From Aralia elata (lineage: Eukaryota > Streptophyta > Magnoliopsida > Apiales > Araliaceae): a stretch of 64,000 nucleotides of DNA. Under the pieces are notes generated by a model. The model searched no databases and was not told the origin of the DNA. It saw nothing but the letters and a program-made list of their open reading frames with translations. Both the position numbers and the translations under genes were made by a program. The stretch lies in the NCBI GenBank assembly GCA_034770075.1, contig CM068378.1:46838508-46902507 (forward strand). Reading direction: 5' to 3'. Shown here one piece after another: positions 1 through 11,534 of the stretch; within the stretch, counting starts at the first letter, position 1, and each line of letters opens with the position of its first letter.

Positions 1-381
1 CCAAGGCACCTTATCGAATGGCTCCAGTAGAGATGAAGGAACTGATGGTTCAACTGTAGGAGCTATTAGATAAAGGTTATATTCGACCAAACGTCTCACC
101 TTGGGGAGCGCCAGTTCTGCTCGTGAAGAAGAAATATGGATCGTTAATGCTCTGCGTAGACTATCGCGAGTTGAATAAAGTCACGATTAAGAATAAGTAC
201 CCGTTGCCCAGAATTGACGATTTGTTTGATTAATTAAAGGGAGCGAAACACTTTTCAAAGATTTACTTAAGGACTGGTTACCACTAGTTGAAAGTAAGGA
301 AGGAGGATATTCTAAAAACAACATTCAAAACGTGTTATGGGCATTTTAAGTTTCTAGTAATGTCGTTTGGGTTGACGAATA
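1..381 (+). pseudogene. Tek1 reverse transcriptase, N-terminal part
   Basis: Translated on the plus strand this reads as the start of a Ty3/gypsy reverse transcriptase, with recognisable blocks such as APYRMAPVEMKEL, VDYRELNKVTIKNKYPLPR and VMSFGLTN. It would copy element RNA into DNA in a virus-like particle. It is dead: in-frame stops lie at 57-59 (TAG), 231-233 (TAA) and one codon after the block YH. The reading is cut exactly at the Cop1 insertion and continues at 9129 with NAPAAFMDMMNRVF. The rest of the element (gag, protease, 5' LTR) lies left of the window. The TAG at 57-59 is shared with Tek2 (18272-18274). Confidence 0.93.
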
Positions 382-2180
382 TGTTAGGTTTGTATAACGC
401 GAATATGCAATCAAATTACATAAATAAAGCGGAAGCGCGATAAAATCAGATTTTAAAATTTTATACTAACCATCACCATGATATTTTTTTATGCACAATT
501 ATTAATTAAACGAAAGAGATGGAGAATAAGAATTATACCCTTGTAGAATTCTAGCTTCCTCAGGTACAAGTTCACCTCTAATTCTTTCGCGTTCTCCTTG
601 AATTCCACCGATTAAATACCTTCCTTTGATCAACGTTAGCCACCCAAGTGTTTGGCCTCTAGAGGTGATCCACCAAGGAATAATACTTGTTCAAGAAGAT
701 GGGTGTTGGCAAAACCCTAGTTTCTATCTCTATAGAAATTGTAAGTACTCTCCACAATTCTTATGCAAGAGTGTGTAACCCATTTATGATAAGACTTCTC
801 TTATTTATAGATGTAGGAAAACCCTTCCCTAAACTATTTAGGATTATGCTTTCTATTATAATTAAACTCCTTTAATTAAATTAAACTCCTAATCCAATTA
901 CGAATGCATGTGAGAGTACATCTATTAATTAATTCTCAATCCCTATTAGGAATTAAATAATAGTAATAGTAATAATAATAATAATAAGACTCCTCTTATT
1001 AATTTATATTTAATATTTCTAAAATATTAAATAATAAATATTAAGCTATTTAATTTATTCTATCTCCATAGACTAAATTAAATACACTTAACTTATTATT
1101 ACAATTATGCCATTTACTTCTTAAATAAATATTTTCCTTTTGCGGTGTGACCCTTTAGGTTCTCCATATTAAACCGGTTGTGAATAAATCAATTAGAACA
1201 ATTCTAATCTTAATTAAATAAATAAATTAAACTATTTAATTCATTTAAATAAATAATATTTATTCTACAATAAGGGTAAGCCCCCTTAGCGATCAACGAC
1301 TTTCCAGATAATATAGATTTCAACATTAATCATAAAAGAACCTTTCAATGCATAGTTACTGTACAATTCAATCCTTCTACCATACAATGTCCCAATTAAA
1401 TATAAGACATGGAATTACTATCAAGTCTTATTTTATTTAATTATATGTATTTCGATTCTCAAATGCACAACTCTAAATAATGCAAATTAGAAACTCTTTT
1501 CTAATTTCATTCTTCCTTGGCCAAGGACTACTGAGTTGTCATTTATCGAATCACATAGGACATTCACATCTTTTACTAGACGTGGTAGATTCTTTGTTGA
1601 TCATTCACTTATCTCCATGTACAACTTATTATACCCAATCATACCCTTTGTTATACCCTAAAGGTCTTAAGGGACATGTCAAAGTATAACTCATCATACA
1701 CAAGATACTATGATGATCTCAAGTCCAAGGATCACTTGTACTACTATCACTAGAGGAATTCCTATTGACAGGCGAGTAAAACTCCATTAGGTATTCCTTA
1801 GCGAGCCACGTTCAGTGAACTTATTCTCCAATAAGCACCTACACACTTGCTTTAGTGTCTCCACACAAATGATTATGAGATCAATTATCCTCTTCTTAAG
1901 AGAAATCAACGTATGTACTAATCTATCCGGATTCACTAATCTCCTTTTTAGTAATCCAACGATTAGGAACGATGTTAGTTTGTGAGCTATCTAGAATTTA
2001 GATCTCATTAGCATGATCACCATCATGATTCTAAAAACATTTATCAAAACTATGGGTTTATCATATTTAATATAACAACACTATGTAGATAATATGAAAT
2101 GCCTTTAATAACCGAATAAGATTACAAAGTATATGCTACATCATATCAAATATGATTGGCTTGTGTGCATACTATTTTCA
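382..2180 (-). repeat. Cop1 3' LTR
   Basis: About 1,799 bp, bounded by TGTTAGGTTTG on the left and ACTATTTTCA on the right as read on the plus strand. It matches the right LTR at 7325-9128 along its length, with scattered substitutions and small indels. The element is in minus orientation, so this is its downstream LTR. It contains AT-rich runs near 960-1080. A 69-codon open frame at 1480-1689 recurs in all four copia LTRs here but looks neutral (see rejected items). Confidence 0.95.
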
Positions 2181-2195
2181 ATCTCCCACTTGCAC
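2181..2195 (-). other. Cop1 polypurine tract
   Basis: On the minus strand the sequence just upstream of the 3' LTR reads GCAAGTGGGAGAT, the priming site for plus-strand DNA synthesis. The same tract adjoins the Cop3 LTR at 39708. Confidence 0.85.
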
Positions 2196-4440
2196 TAAAA
2201 CCAATCGTCATGGTATCTAATACCCTTCTTCTCTAGGTGACAATCATCCTGCCGTTTGGATAAAGCTTCAGTAAAATGGATATGCAATGTTGTTCTTTAG
2301 AGTCCACTATCTCTATAGTGACTTTTTTTCTTTCAATGATTCCTCTAGTCAAATGAAAGTGCCGCAACACATGTTTGAATCCAAGATGATACTTAGGAAC
2401 TATTCCTAGTTATGTGATGAACTTTTCATCCAAATAATCAACTTGCAGCTTCACTTACAGCTATATACTTTGTCTTTGTCACTAAATCAGCCACTCTTTG
2501 CTATTTTGGAACCTTTTCAATTCACTGCACCACCATTCAAGGTAACAATTTACCCTAAAGTAGATTTGTTATCGTCTTGGTCAGTCTGAAAAACTTGAGT
2601 CTGTTTAGCCCTCTAGTTTTAATTCAGACCTACCATGAATCATGATTACATCTTCAATACCAGTTAAGTACTTACGATGTTTATCACTGTCTTATAGTGA
2701 TCTTCTCCAGAATATGACTGATCAACATCAGGCCTTGTATATTCATTGTATACATGATAGTAACTCATGCGATCTCTCTTTAAATTGGAGATAATTTTAT
2801 AGAGATTCACTCCATGGCTCATCATCATGAGACCTTTCTTGGAGTTTGCCATGCTAAACGCCTTTAGCATCGAATGAATATACGTTCATTGGGTTAAGCC
2901 GAACATCCTTTTAAATATATCTATATAGATTTATATCCCCAATTTATAGGATGCTCCTCCCAAGTTATTCATGGAGGAATGTTTAGACAATTTTATCTTT
3001 ACTGATTGTAGCATTGGTGTGTCATTCCTTATCAGTAATATATCAACATATAATACTAGGAATGTCACAGTGCTCCCACTGACCATTTTATACACACTAG
3101 GTTCATTCTCATTTTTGATAAAATCAAACTTTTTTGATTGTCTCATCAAAACGAATGTTCCATCTTTGAGAAGCTTGCTTCAATCCATAAATGGATCATC
3201 GTACCTTAAAACACGATTTGCTTCAACCTTTGAAACAAATTCCTCTAGCTATATCATACATACATTCTCCTCAAGTCTTCATTGAGGAAGGATGTCTCCA
3301 CATCCATTTTGCCAGATTTTGTAATAAGCTGCAATCACAAGCAAAATCCAAATGGACTTGAGCATTACCTGGTAATAAGGTTTTATCACAGTCAACTCCT
3401 TGACTTTATTTGAAACCTTTTAAATAGGTCTGGTCTCATAGGTCTCTACCTTGTCAATTGCCCTACTCTTTCTCTTAAAGACCCATTTACACCCTCTAGG
3501 CACTATGCCTTTCGGTGGAGTAACCAGAGTCTATACTTGGTTCTCATACATGGAGTCCATTTCGGATTTTATGGCCATCTACCATTTCTCTAAGTGTCTT
3601 CTACTCATAGCCTCATCGTATATAGCTGGATCATCATCCTCTATGATGCGTACCTCATCATCATCCTCTATGATGAATCCATACCTCCTAGATATCTTCG
3701 GTACTCTTCCAGATTTACGATTCGGTTGTGGTACAATAGGTCTATCTACAGGTCCCTCGGTTTGATTTAAAGTGCTTTGTGGTTCTTGAACTCTTTCAAG
3801 ATCTATTACCCTCCCACTAGCTCTTTCAAAGATAAACATCTTTATCCAAGAAGGCAGCGTATAGGATTATAGTAACAATACCCTAAACTTTCTTTAGGAT
3901 ATCCCACAACTCTGCACTTGTCAGATTTTGTCCCAAACTTATCTTTTGAAACCTTTTCACATAAGTTGGACAACCCCTTATCTTAACATACTTAAGATTA
4001 GGAATCCTCCCTATCGATAACTTTTATGGAATCTTGGGGCCGAATTTTAAGGTTACCTTATTTTGTAGATATGCAGTCGTTTCTAGGGCATAACCCCAGA
4101 AGGATACTAGAATGTCGGTAAAAATCATTATGGACCGCACCATATTCTACATGGTACAATTTTCCTTTTTTAGATACACCAATCAATTATTGCGTATCAT
4201 GAAACGTCCATTATGAGAAAAATACCATTTTGAGATGATCTAGAAACTTATTGCACAAGTATTCCTTCCTCGATCTGATCAAAGAATCTTAATATTTTGT
4301 CAATTTGTTTCACTTCTGAATTCTTTGAACCTTTTAAATGATTCAGACTTGTATTTCATCAAATACATATATTCAACTCTTTGAATGATCATTTCCTTTT
4401 CTTTTACTAGTTTGTTCAATTTGTAAAATTATTTTTCATG
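2196..4440 (-). pseudogene. Cop1 pol remnant: integrase, RT, RNase H
   Basis: On the minus strand this is a heavily mutated copy of the copia pol still readable in Cop2 and Cop3. RNase H occupies about 2200-2700, RT about 2700-3600, and the acidic linker repeat EDDDEVRIIEDDD about 3620-3680. Integrase follows at about 3850-4400. Many frameshifts and stops are present. Compared with Cop2, the segment between the integrase core and the KKRKR region is missing, so the zinc-binding integrase N-terminus is deleted. No product is expected. Confidence 0.88.
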
Positions 4441-5681
4441 TAAGTCAAGTTTATAAAGTCCATCAAATGATCTTCCAGTTTCAAACAAAACATTATCATT
4501 ATAAATAGAACAACAATTGTTCTTAAATATAAAACCAGAACCTTCCTTGTCCAACAACGGAAGTAATAATGTTTCTTAATAGAACTGGAACATAATAACA
4601 AATTATTAACTTAACAGACTTGCCCGTAGGCAACGCTAAACTATAAGTTCCTACGGCTAATATAACAACCATTACTCCATTCTCCGCACGTAAGATTACT
4701 TACTCTTTGTTTAGCTTTCTACTTCTGCTTAGTCTCTATATTGGATTGCATACGTGAGAACTATAGCCGATATCCAATACCCAAGGAGAACCTTGACTTA
4801 CAGAAAGTTTATTTCAATGATGAACAAACCTATATCTGTAACCGAAGCTTCACTAAGCTTCTTCTGGTTAGCCTCTGCAAGATGCTCCTTACAGTCTCCT
4901 TTCCAATATCCAGGCTTATTGCAGTGGAAGCAAACTCCTTTGCTATCTGCATCAGTTTTGTTCTTAGTGTCCTTAGTTATTGTCTTTCCTTATACCTTCT
5001 TTGAATTGTTCTTCTTTTAAGAAGATCCTTTGGCCCTCTTCCGCTTCCTGGAAGAATCATCTACTAGTAAGACTTGGTCTTTCTTGGTTGGAAAGTGACT
5101 CTTTACAGTTTTCAACGTGTTTAAGCAACTCATGCAGGTTGACATATAGCTTGTTCACGTGAAAAATTCACAAAAAATTGTGAGAAAGAGTCCGGGAGTG
5201 ATTGCAAGATCAAATCTTGGATCAACTCTTCATCCAATACAAAACCCAGTTGTCCGAATTGTTCAATCAGATTAATCATTTTTAGGACATTTGTCTATAC
5301 TATAGTGCCATCGGTTATTCTAGATTGGAAGAGCTCTTTAGATATCTAATATCTAGCAGTCCTACTTTCCTCACCATTCAACTCTTTGAAGATGCAGGAG
5401 TACAGTAAGAGCATCTATAGTTTCATGCTGACGCTGAAGCTCGTTACTCATGGATGCGAACATGATGCATTGAGCCAACTGTGCATCATCTTGCCACTTT
5501 CTAAAAGTAGCAATCTCTTCCTCAGAGGCATTGTCTGCAACTATTACAGGGATAGGCATATTAAGGATATAAGATAGCTTTTTAGCCTTGAGAACTATTC
5601 TTAGATTCCATAACCAGTCCGTGTAATTCGGTTCGGTTAATTAGCATCTAATATGCTACGCAGTGATAGTGAATTAGACAT
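4441..5681 (-). pseudogene. Cop1 gag and nucleocapsid remnant
   Basis: The minus strand matches Cop2 gag. The likely ATG is at 5681, followed by a region like SNSLSLRSILDAN, then ATFRKWQDDAQLAQC and SMSNELQRQHET (about 5560-5400). After that the frame breaks. A degenerate CCHC zinc-knuckle stretch lies near 4870-4930 and a lysine-rich linker near 5000-5060. Gag would form the virus-like particle. Protease is barely recognisable. Several stops and frameshifts make it non-functional. Confidence 0.85.
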
Positions 5682-6378
5682 TGTAAAATTCTGTAAAATC
5701 AATTTGTAATTTAACAATATTTTAGCATACATTCATTTAATTAATTACCAAAATAAATTAGGTCTTTATTTTAAATTGGTATCTCCCACTATTTTCATCA
5801 AACTATATTACCCTCAATATATAGTTCGACAAATCTAATTAAAGGTCTGCTAGTGAGAATAAGGATCACATTTCAAATATATATAGCCTGTGGTGCCACA
5901 ACAAACGATATATAAATAAATAGGTAGACAACTATTGTCAATTACATCTCTATGTAATTCCTTGTATTTTGCCTCTTAGATTATTTTGATCATGTGGTGA
6001 CACATCCGAATCAAAATTATCCAAGTTAAGTCCATCCTAGCACTTCTATATATTCAAAAGAAAAACACTGTCCTTGTGGTGACACAACAAAACAGCATCG
6101 TTCAGTCTATTTATAAGCATCAAATGTGGTAAGACAACATCTTAAATATTTAATACTTGCCTTGTGGTTACACAACAAACTCATATTAAATATTTAATAC
6201 TCTATTGTTTTACCATGCTAGAAGGCGACGTTCGATATTCCAAATATCTTTGAACGCTTAGGACTTAATATGATTTCTTGAGGGATTTATTATTATTAGT
6301 CTTATCTTGTTTAGCGCGCATGCACATATATATATAAAATACGCGTCATATTATTTTACATGCGAAGCATGTTGGATA

Positions 6379-6441
<63 letters not shown>

Positions 6442-7310
6442 AGCTTGCACATATAGAATACTATATTTTACCCGAATTGATTATGGACTTTTATTATAGT
6501 TTGGTTCACTAGAGCCACCAAGTGAACCAAAAGGTCAAACCTAGGGTGCAAGAATTAAATTTAAATATAATTATTACATTTAAACCCGGGCTCCATTACA
6601 AAAGGGTCTTCAAGCGCTCCTTGCTCCTTTGTCTCCAATTCTTCAAAATTAACTCTAACTAGTCCTATTACAAAAACTATTTACAATAAATAGAAACCTT
6701 GATCAGCAGTCAAGGGGAAGTACATAGGAGGTAGATAGAATTTACATTAAGAAAAAATTAGAGAATACGAGGTACGCAGACCCCATTTATAAAATCCCAT
6801 ACATTCAAGCATCCACTAAAATAAATCCAATCACACATTGGTCAATAGTCCATAATCAATCCCTATTTATTATCATACATATCTCTATATGTATCAATAA
6901 ATAACATTCATCCCATGAATAATAAAACCATTCTATATATGCATTGATATCATTTAATGGGCAATATTAGTTAGTATAAAATCCAATTTCAACTTCAATT
7001 AGTTATCATGGAATCCAATTCTAACTCTAATTAGTTATCATGAAATCCAATTTCAATTAAAATAAACTTCTTTATTTTAATCGTATTCCAAATCAAAATA
7101 AACTCTTTTATTTTAATATATCCAATTTTGAATAAAATAAACTCCTTTATTTTTAATCAAATTCCAAATCAAAATAAACTACTTTATTTTAATTTACAAA
7201 AATAAAATAAATAAAATAATTTTACACAAACAATTATGCCCAATTAAATTGTTCTAAACACATATCATGTATATATAGAATCAAAACAATTAATAATTCG
7301 CATAAAGTTT
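5682..7310 (-). other. Cop1 untranslated leader
   Basis: About 1.6 kb between primer site and gag, without a coding frame. It is AT-rich. It carries degenerate copies of the 14-base hairpin TTGTGGTGACACAA (for example 6074-6087 and near 6170) and a TA microsatellite. It lacks the GC-rich inverted repeats found in the Cop2 leader. Confidence 0.75.
6385..6438. repeat. (TA)27 microsatellite
   Basis: A 54-bp uninterrupted TA run inside the Cop1 leader. The matching place in Cop2 (near 24905-24925) has only a short interrupted TA tract, so this is an expansion in Cop1. Confidence 0.95.
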
Positions 7311-7323
7311 GGCTCTGATACCA
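7311..7323 (-). other. Cop1 primer binding site (tRNA-iMet)
   Basis: On the minus strand it reads TGGTATCAGAGCC, complementary to the 3' end of plant initiator methionine tRNA, the standard copia primer. It lies one base inside the 5' LTR. Confidence 0.95.
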
Positions 7324-7324
7324 C

Positions 7325-9128
7325 TGTTAGGTTTGTATAACGCGAACATGCAATCAAATTATATAAATAAAGCGGAAGCGCGATAAAATCAGATTTTAAA
7401 ATTTTATACAAACCATCACCATGATCTTTCTTTATGCACAATTATTAATTAAACGAAAGAGATGGAGAATAAGAATTATACCCTTGTAAAATTCTAGCTT
7501 CCTCAGGTACAAGTTCACCTCCAATTCTTTCGCGTTCTCCTTGAATTTCACTGATTAAATACCTTCCTTTGATCAACGTTAGCCACCCAAGTGTTTGGCC
7601 TCTAGAGGTGATCCACTAAGGAATAATACTTGTTCAAGAAGATGGGTGTTGGCAAAACCCTAGTTTCTATATCTATAGAAATTGTAAGTACTCTCCACAA
7701 TTCTTATGCAAGAGTGTGTAACCATAATCTATGATAAGACTTCTCTTATTTATAGATGTAGGAAAACCCTTCCCTAAACTATTTAGGATTAGCGTTTCTA
7801 TTCTAATTAAACTCCTTTAATTAAATTAAACTCCTAATCCAATTAGGAATTCATGTGAGAGTACTTCTATTAATTAATTCTCAATCCCTATTAGGAATTA
7901 AATAATAGTAATAGTAATAATAATAATAATAATAAGACTCCTCTTATTAATTTATATTTAATATTTCTAAAATATTAAATAATAAATATTAAGCTATTTA
8001 ATTTATTCTATCTCCATAAACTAAATTAAATACACATAACTTATTATTACAATTATGCCATTTACTTCTTAAATAAATATTTTCCTTTTGCGGTGTGACC
8101 CTTTAGGTTCTCCATATTAAACCGGTTATGAATAAATCAATTAGAACAATTCTAATCTTATTTAAATAAATAAATTAAACTATTTAATTCATTTAAATAA
8201 ATAATATTTATTCTACAATAAGGGTAAGCCCCCTTAGCGATCAACGACTTTCCAGATAATATAGATTTCAACATTAATCATTAAAGAACCTTTCAGTGCA
8301 TAGTTACCGTACAATTCAATCCTTCTACCATATAATGTCCCAATTAAATATAAGACATGGAATTACTGTCAAGTCTTATTTTATTTAATTATAGGTATTT
8401 CGATTCTCAAATGCACAACTCTAAATAATGCAAATTAGAAAGTCTTTTCTAATTTCATTCTGCCTTGGCCAAGGACTACTGAGTTGTCATTTATCGAATC
8501 ACATAGGACATTCACATCTTTTACTAGACGTAGAAGATTCTTTGTTGATCGTTCACTTATCTCCATGTACAACTTATTATACCCAATCATACCCTTTGTT
8601 ATACCCTAAAGGTCTTAAGAGACATGTCAAAGTATAACTCATCATACACAAGATACTATGATGATCTCAAGTCCAAGGATCACTTGTACTACTATCACTA
8701 GAGGAATTCCTATTGACAAGCGAGTAAAACTCCATTAGGTATTCCTTAGCGAGCCACGTTCAGTGAACTTATTCTCCAATAAGCACCTACATACTTGCTT
8801 TAGTGTCTCCACACAAATGATTATGAGATCAATCATCCTCTTCTTAAGAGCAAGCAACGTATGTACTAATGTATCCAGATTCACTAATCCCCTTTTTAGT
8901 AATCCAACAATTAGGAACGATTTTAGTTTGTGAGCTATCTAGAATTTAGATCTCACTAGCATGATCACCATCATGATTCTAAAAGCATTGCTCAAAACTA
9001 TGGGTTTATCACATTTAATATAACAACACTATGTAAATAATATAAAATTCCTTTAATAACCGAATAAAATTACAAAGTATATGCTACATCATATCAAATA
9101 TGATTGGCTTGTGTGCATACTACTTTCA
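7325..9128 (-). repeat. Cop1 5' LTR
   Basis: About 1,804 bp, bounded by TGTTAGGTTTG and ACTTTCA on the plus strand. On the minus strand it holds a TATA box, CTATAAATAAG, at 7745-7755. Further downstream, near the primer site, is a splice-donor-like CAAGG|GTATAA. It should have driven the element's genomic RNA. Confidence 0.94.
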
Positions 9129-9990
9129 GAATGCACCAGCAGCTTTCATGGACATGATGAACAGAGTGTTCAAGTAAAATTTGGATAAATTTATTGTCGT
9201 GTTCATTAACGACATTCTGGTATATTCGAAGACGGAAAAGGCACACACTGAACACCTGAGGATAGTACTGGAAACTTTGAGGAAGGAGAAGCTATATGCA
9301 AAGTTCTCGAAGTGCGAATTTTGGTTGCGGAAAGTGCAGTTTCTGGGGCATGTCATTGACAAGGATGGTGTATCGGTGGATCCAGCAAAGGTGGAGGCAG
9401 TTATCAACTGGGAGCAGCCGAAGACGCCGACGGAGATCAGAAGTTTCTTGGGACTAGCAGCATACTATCGAATATTCATTCAGGATTTTTCAAAGATAGC
9501 ATCGCCATTAACTAATCTGACCAGAAAATCGAGCAAGTTCATTTGGACGGATAAATGTGAGGAGAGTTTTATAGAGCACCTGTGTTGTCATTACCCGATG
9601 ATACAGGGGGATTTGTGGTGTATAGTGATGTGTTACACAAAGGCCTTGGTTGTGTGCTAATGCAGCACAGTAAGGTCATCACGTACGCTTCACAACAATT
9701 AAAGGACTATGAGAAGGGATATCCGACTCATGACCTGGAATTGGCCGCGGTAGTTTTCGCCTTAAAGATTTGGAGGCACTACCTATATGGGGAGAAGTGT
9801 GAGATATACACAGACCACAAAAGTCTGAAGTATATCTTCACTCAGAAGGAATTGAATATGAGGTAGCGACGATGGTTGGAATTAATCAAAGATTATGATT
9901 GTGAGATTCTTTACCATCCGAGCAAAGCGAATGTTGTAGCTAACGCCTTGAGTAGAAAAGGCAGAGAGAAGCTACTGAAGCTAACGACTC
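9129..9990 (+). pseudogene. Tek1 RT C-terminus and RNase H
   Basis: This continues the RT cut at 381, starting NAPAAFMDMMNRVF, then a stop, then the catalytic block. That block reads FINDILVYSK instead of FIDDILVYSK, so the first aspartate of the catalytic pair is lost. RT runs to about 9570, where a frameshift moves the reading into RNase H (block HKGLGCVLMQHSKVITYAS, then TDHKSLKYIFTQKEL near 9810-9860). A stop follows at about 9865. The frame is open again afterwards to LSRKGREK near 9960. Confidence 0.93.
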
Positions 9991-11340
9991 AGGAAGAGTT
10001 GTTGAATGAATTTGAATGACTGGAGTTAGAGGTGAGATATCCGATGGAGCCAGACGAAAAATTGTTTGCAGTGACAGCAAATCCGATCTTATTGGATAAA
10101 ATCAAGGAGGCTCAAGAAAAGGATTAATATTGTTGTACTATCAAGAAGCATATTTCTGAAGGAGAGGAGCTCAAGTATAAGGTCGATAGCACCGGGCTGC
10201 TAAGATTTGAAGGGAGAATCTGGATACCGATGGTTCCGGAGTGGAGGGAAGAAATCCTTCAAGAAGCTCACAACACCAGGTATTCTGTTCATCCCGGGAG
10301 CACTAAAATGCATCAGGACTTGCGGCAGCATTTTTGGTGGCCGAACATGAAGAGAGAAGTAGCCGAATGTGTTAGTCGATGTTTGATATGTCAACGGGTT
10401 AAAGCAGAACACCAACAACCTAGTGGACTGCTACAACCATTGGAAATTCCGGAGTGGAAGTGGGAGCACATCACGATGGATTTTGTGGTAGGACTTCCAC
10501 CGACTCAGAAGGGTTTAGACGCGATCTGGGTGATCGTGGACCGTTTGACTAAGTCTGCCCATTTTCTGCCGAGTAAGATCAGGTACAATCCGGAGCAGTT
10601 AGCAAAGCTGTATGTGAGGGAAATTGTGTCAAGACACAGAGCGCCGGTATTTATCGTGTCCGATAGAGATCCACGCTTCACGTCTAATTTTTGGAGAAGT
10701 CTACAAGAAAGAATGGGGACACAGTTGAGGCTGAGCACGACCTATCATCCTCAAACTGATGGCCAGAGTGAGCGAACAATTCAGACACTAGAGGATATGC
10801 TCAAAGTGGTCGTGATGGACATGAAGGGCAGCTGGGATGCAACAACAGTTATCACGCTAGTATCGGCATGCCACCGTACGAAGCGCTATATGGAAGGAAA
10901 TGTCGAACACCGTTGTGTTAGGATGAAGTGGGAGAGCGAAGACTGCTGGGACCAAAAATGGTGCAGCAGATAGCAGACACCGTTAGACTGATCAGAAACT
11001 GTCTGGTAGCGACTCAGGATCGTCAGAAGAAATATGCTGATCTACATCGTCAAAAGCGGGACTTCGAAGTAGGTAGTTTTGTGTTCCTGAAAGTATCTCG
11101 CTGGAAAGGAAAGATCCGTTTTGGGAAGAAGGGGAAGTTGAGCTCTAGGTTCATAGGACCATTTGAGATTCTGAGCCGAGTCGGTGAAGTGGCGTATGAG
11201 GTAGCCTTACCTCCTAAACTTGAGCACATCCACAACGTGTTTCACGTTTCAGTGTTGCGACTATACAAACCAGACTACAAGCACGTTATCTCCTATGAAC
11301 CAATCCAGGTAGAGAAAGATCTATCATATGAAGAAATTCC
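9991..11340 (+). pseudogene. Tek1 integrase
   Basis: Zinc-binding HHCC domain is visible (HPGSTKMHQDLRQHFWWPN, then CVSRCLICQRVK, about 10285-10400). The catalytic core follows with ITMDFVVGLP, SDRDPRF and TDGQSER, giving the three acidic residues D, D, E. The frame shifts near 10840-10930, where about 30 codons are disturbed, and resumes as LGPKMVQQIADTVRLI. The C-terminal stretch FIGPFEILSRVGEVAYEVAL is typical of chromovirus integrases. It would insert element DNA into the chromosome; here it is inactive. Confidence 0.92.
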
Positions 11341-11488
11341 TGTCCAGATACTCGACAAGAAGGAGTAGATTTTGAGGAATAAGACCATTTAGTTGGTCAA
11401 GGTGCTCTAGAGGAATCACGCAGTGGAAGAAGCTATGTGGGAGCTAGAGGAAAGGATGAGGGCGAATTATCCGCATCTTTTCGAGTGA
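11341..11488 (+). pseudogene. Tek1 integrase chromodomain
   Basis: The reading VQILDKKE, stop, ILRNKTI, stop, LVKVL, stop, RNHAVEEAMWELEERM matches the chromodomain that ends Tekay-type integrases and guides them to marked heterochromatin. Three stops interrupt it. It ends before the polypurine tract. Confidence 0.88.
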
Positions 11489-11521
11489 CCTCGTGTTGAA
11501 TTCCGGGGACGGAATTCTTAT

Positions 11522-11534
11522 AAGGAGGGGAGGA
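11522..11534 (+). other. Tek1 polypurine tract
   Basis: AAGGAGGGGAGGA directly abuts the LTR start TGTAATGACC. Confidence 0.92.

Larger units (their letters stand above)
382..9128 (-). mobile_element. Cop1: complete but decayed Ty1/copia retrotransposon
   Basis: A full copia element on the minus strand has two LTRs of about 1.8 kb, a primer site next to the right LTR and a polypurine tract next to the left LTR. LTRs start TG and end CA. The target duplication is GAATA (377-381) and GAATG (9129-9133), one mismatch; removing the element rejoins the Tek1 RT reading frame. The order, read leftwards, is 5' LTR, primer site, long leader, gag, zinc knuckle, protease remnant, integrase, RT, RNase H, 3' LTR. 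The two LTRs differ at many scattered positions, so this is an old copy. Confidence 0.95.
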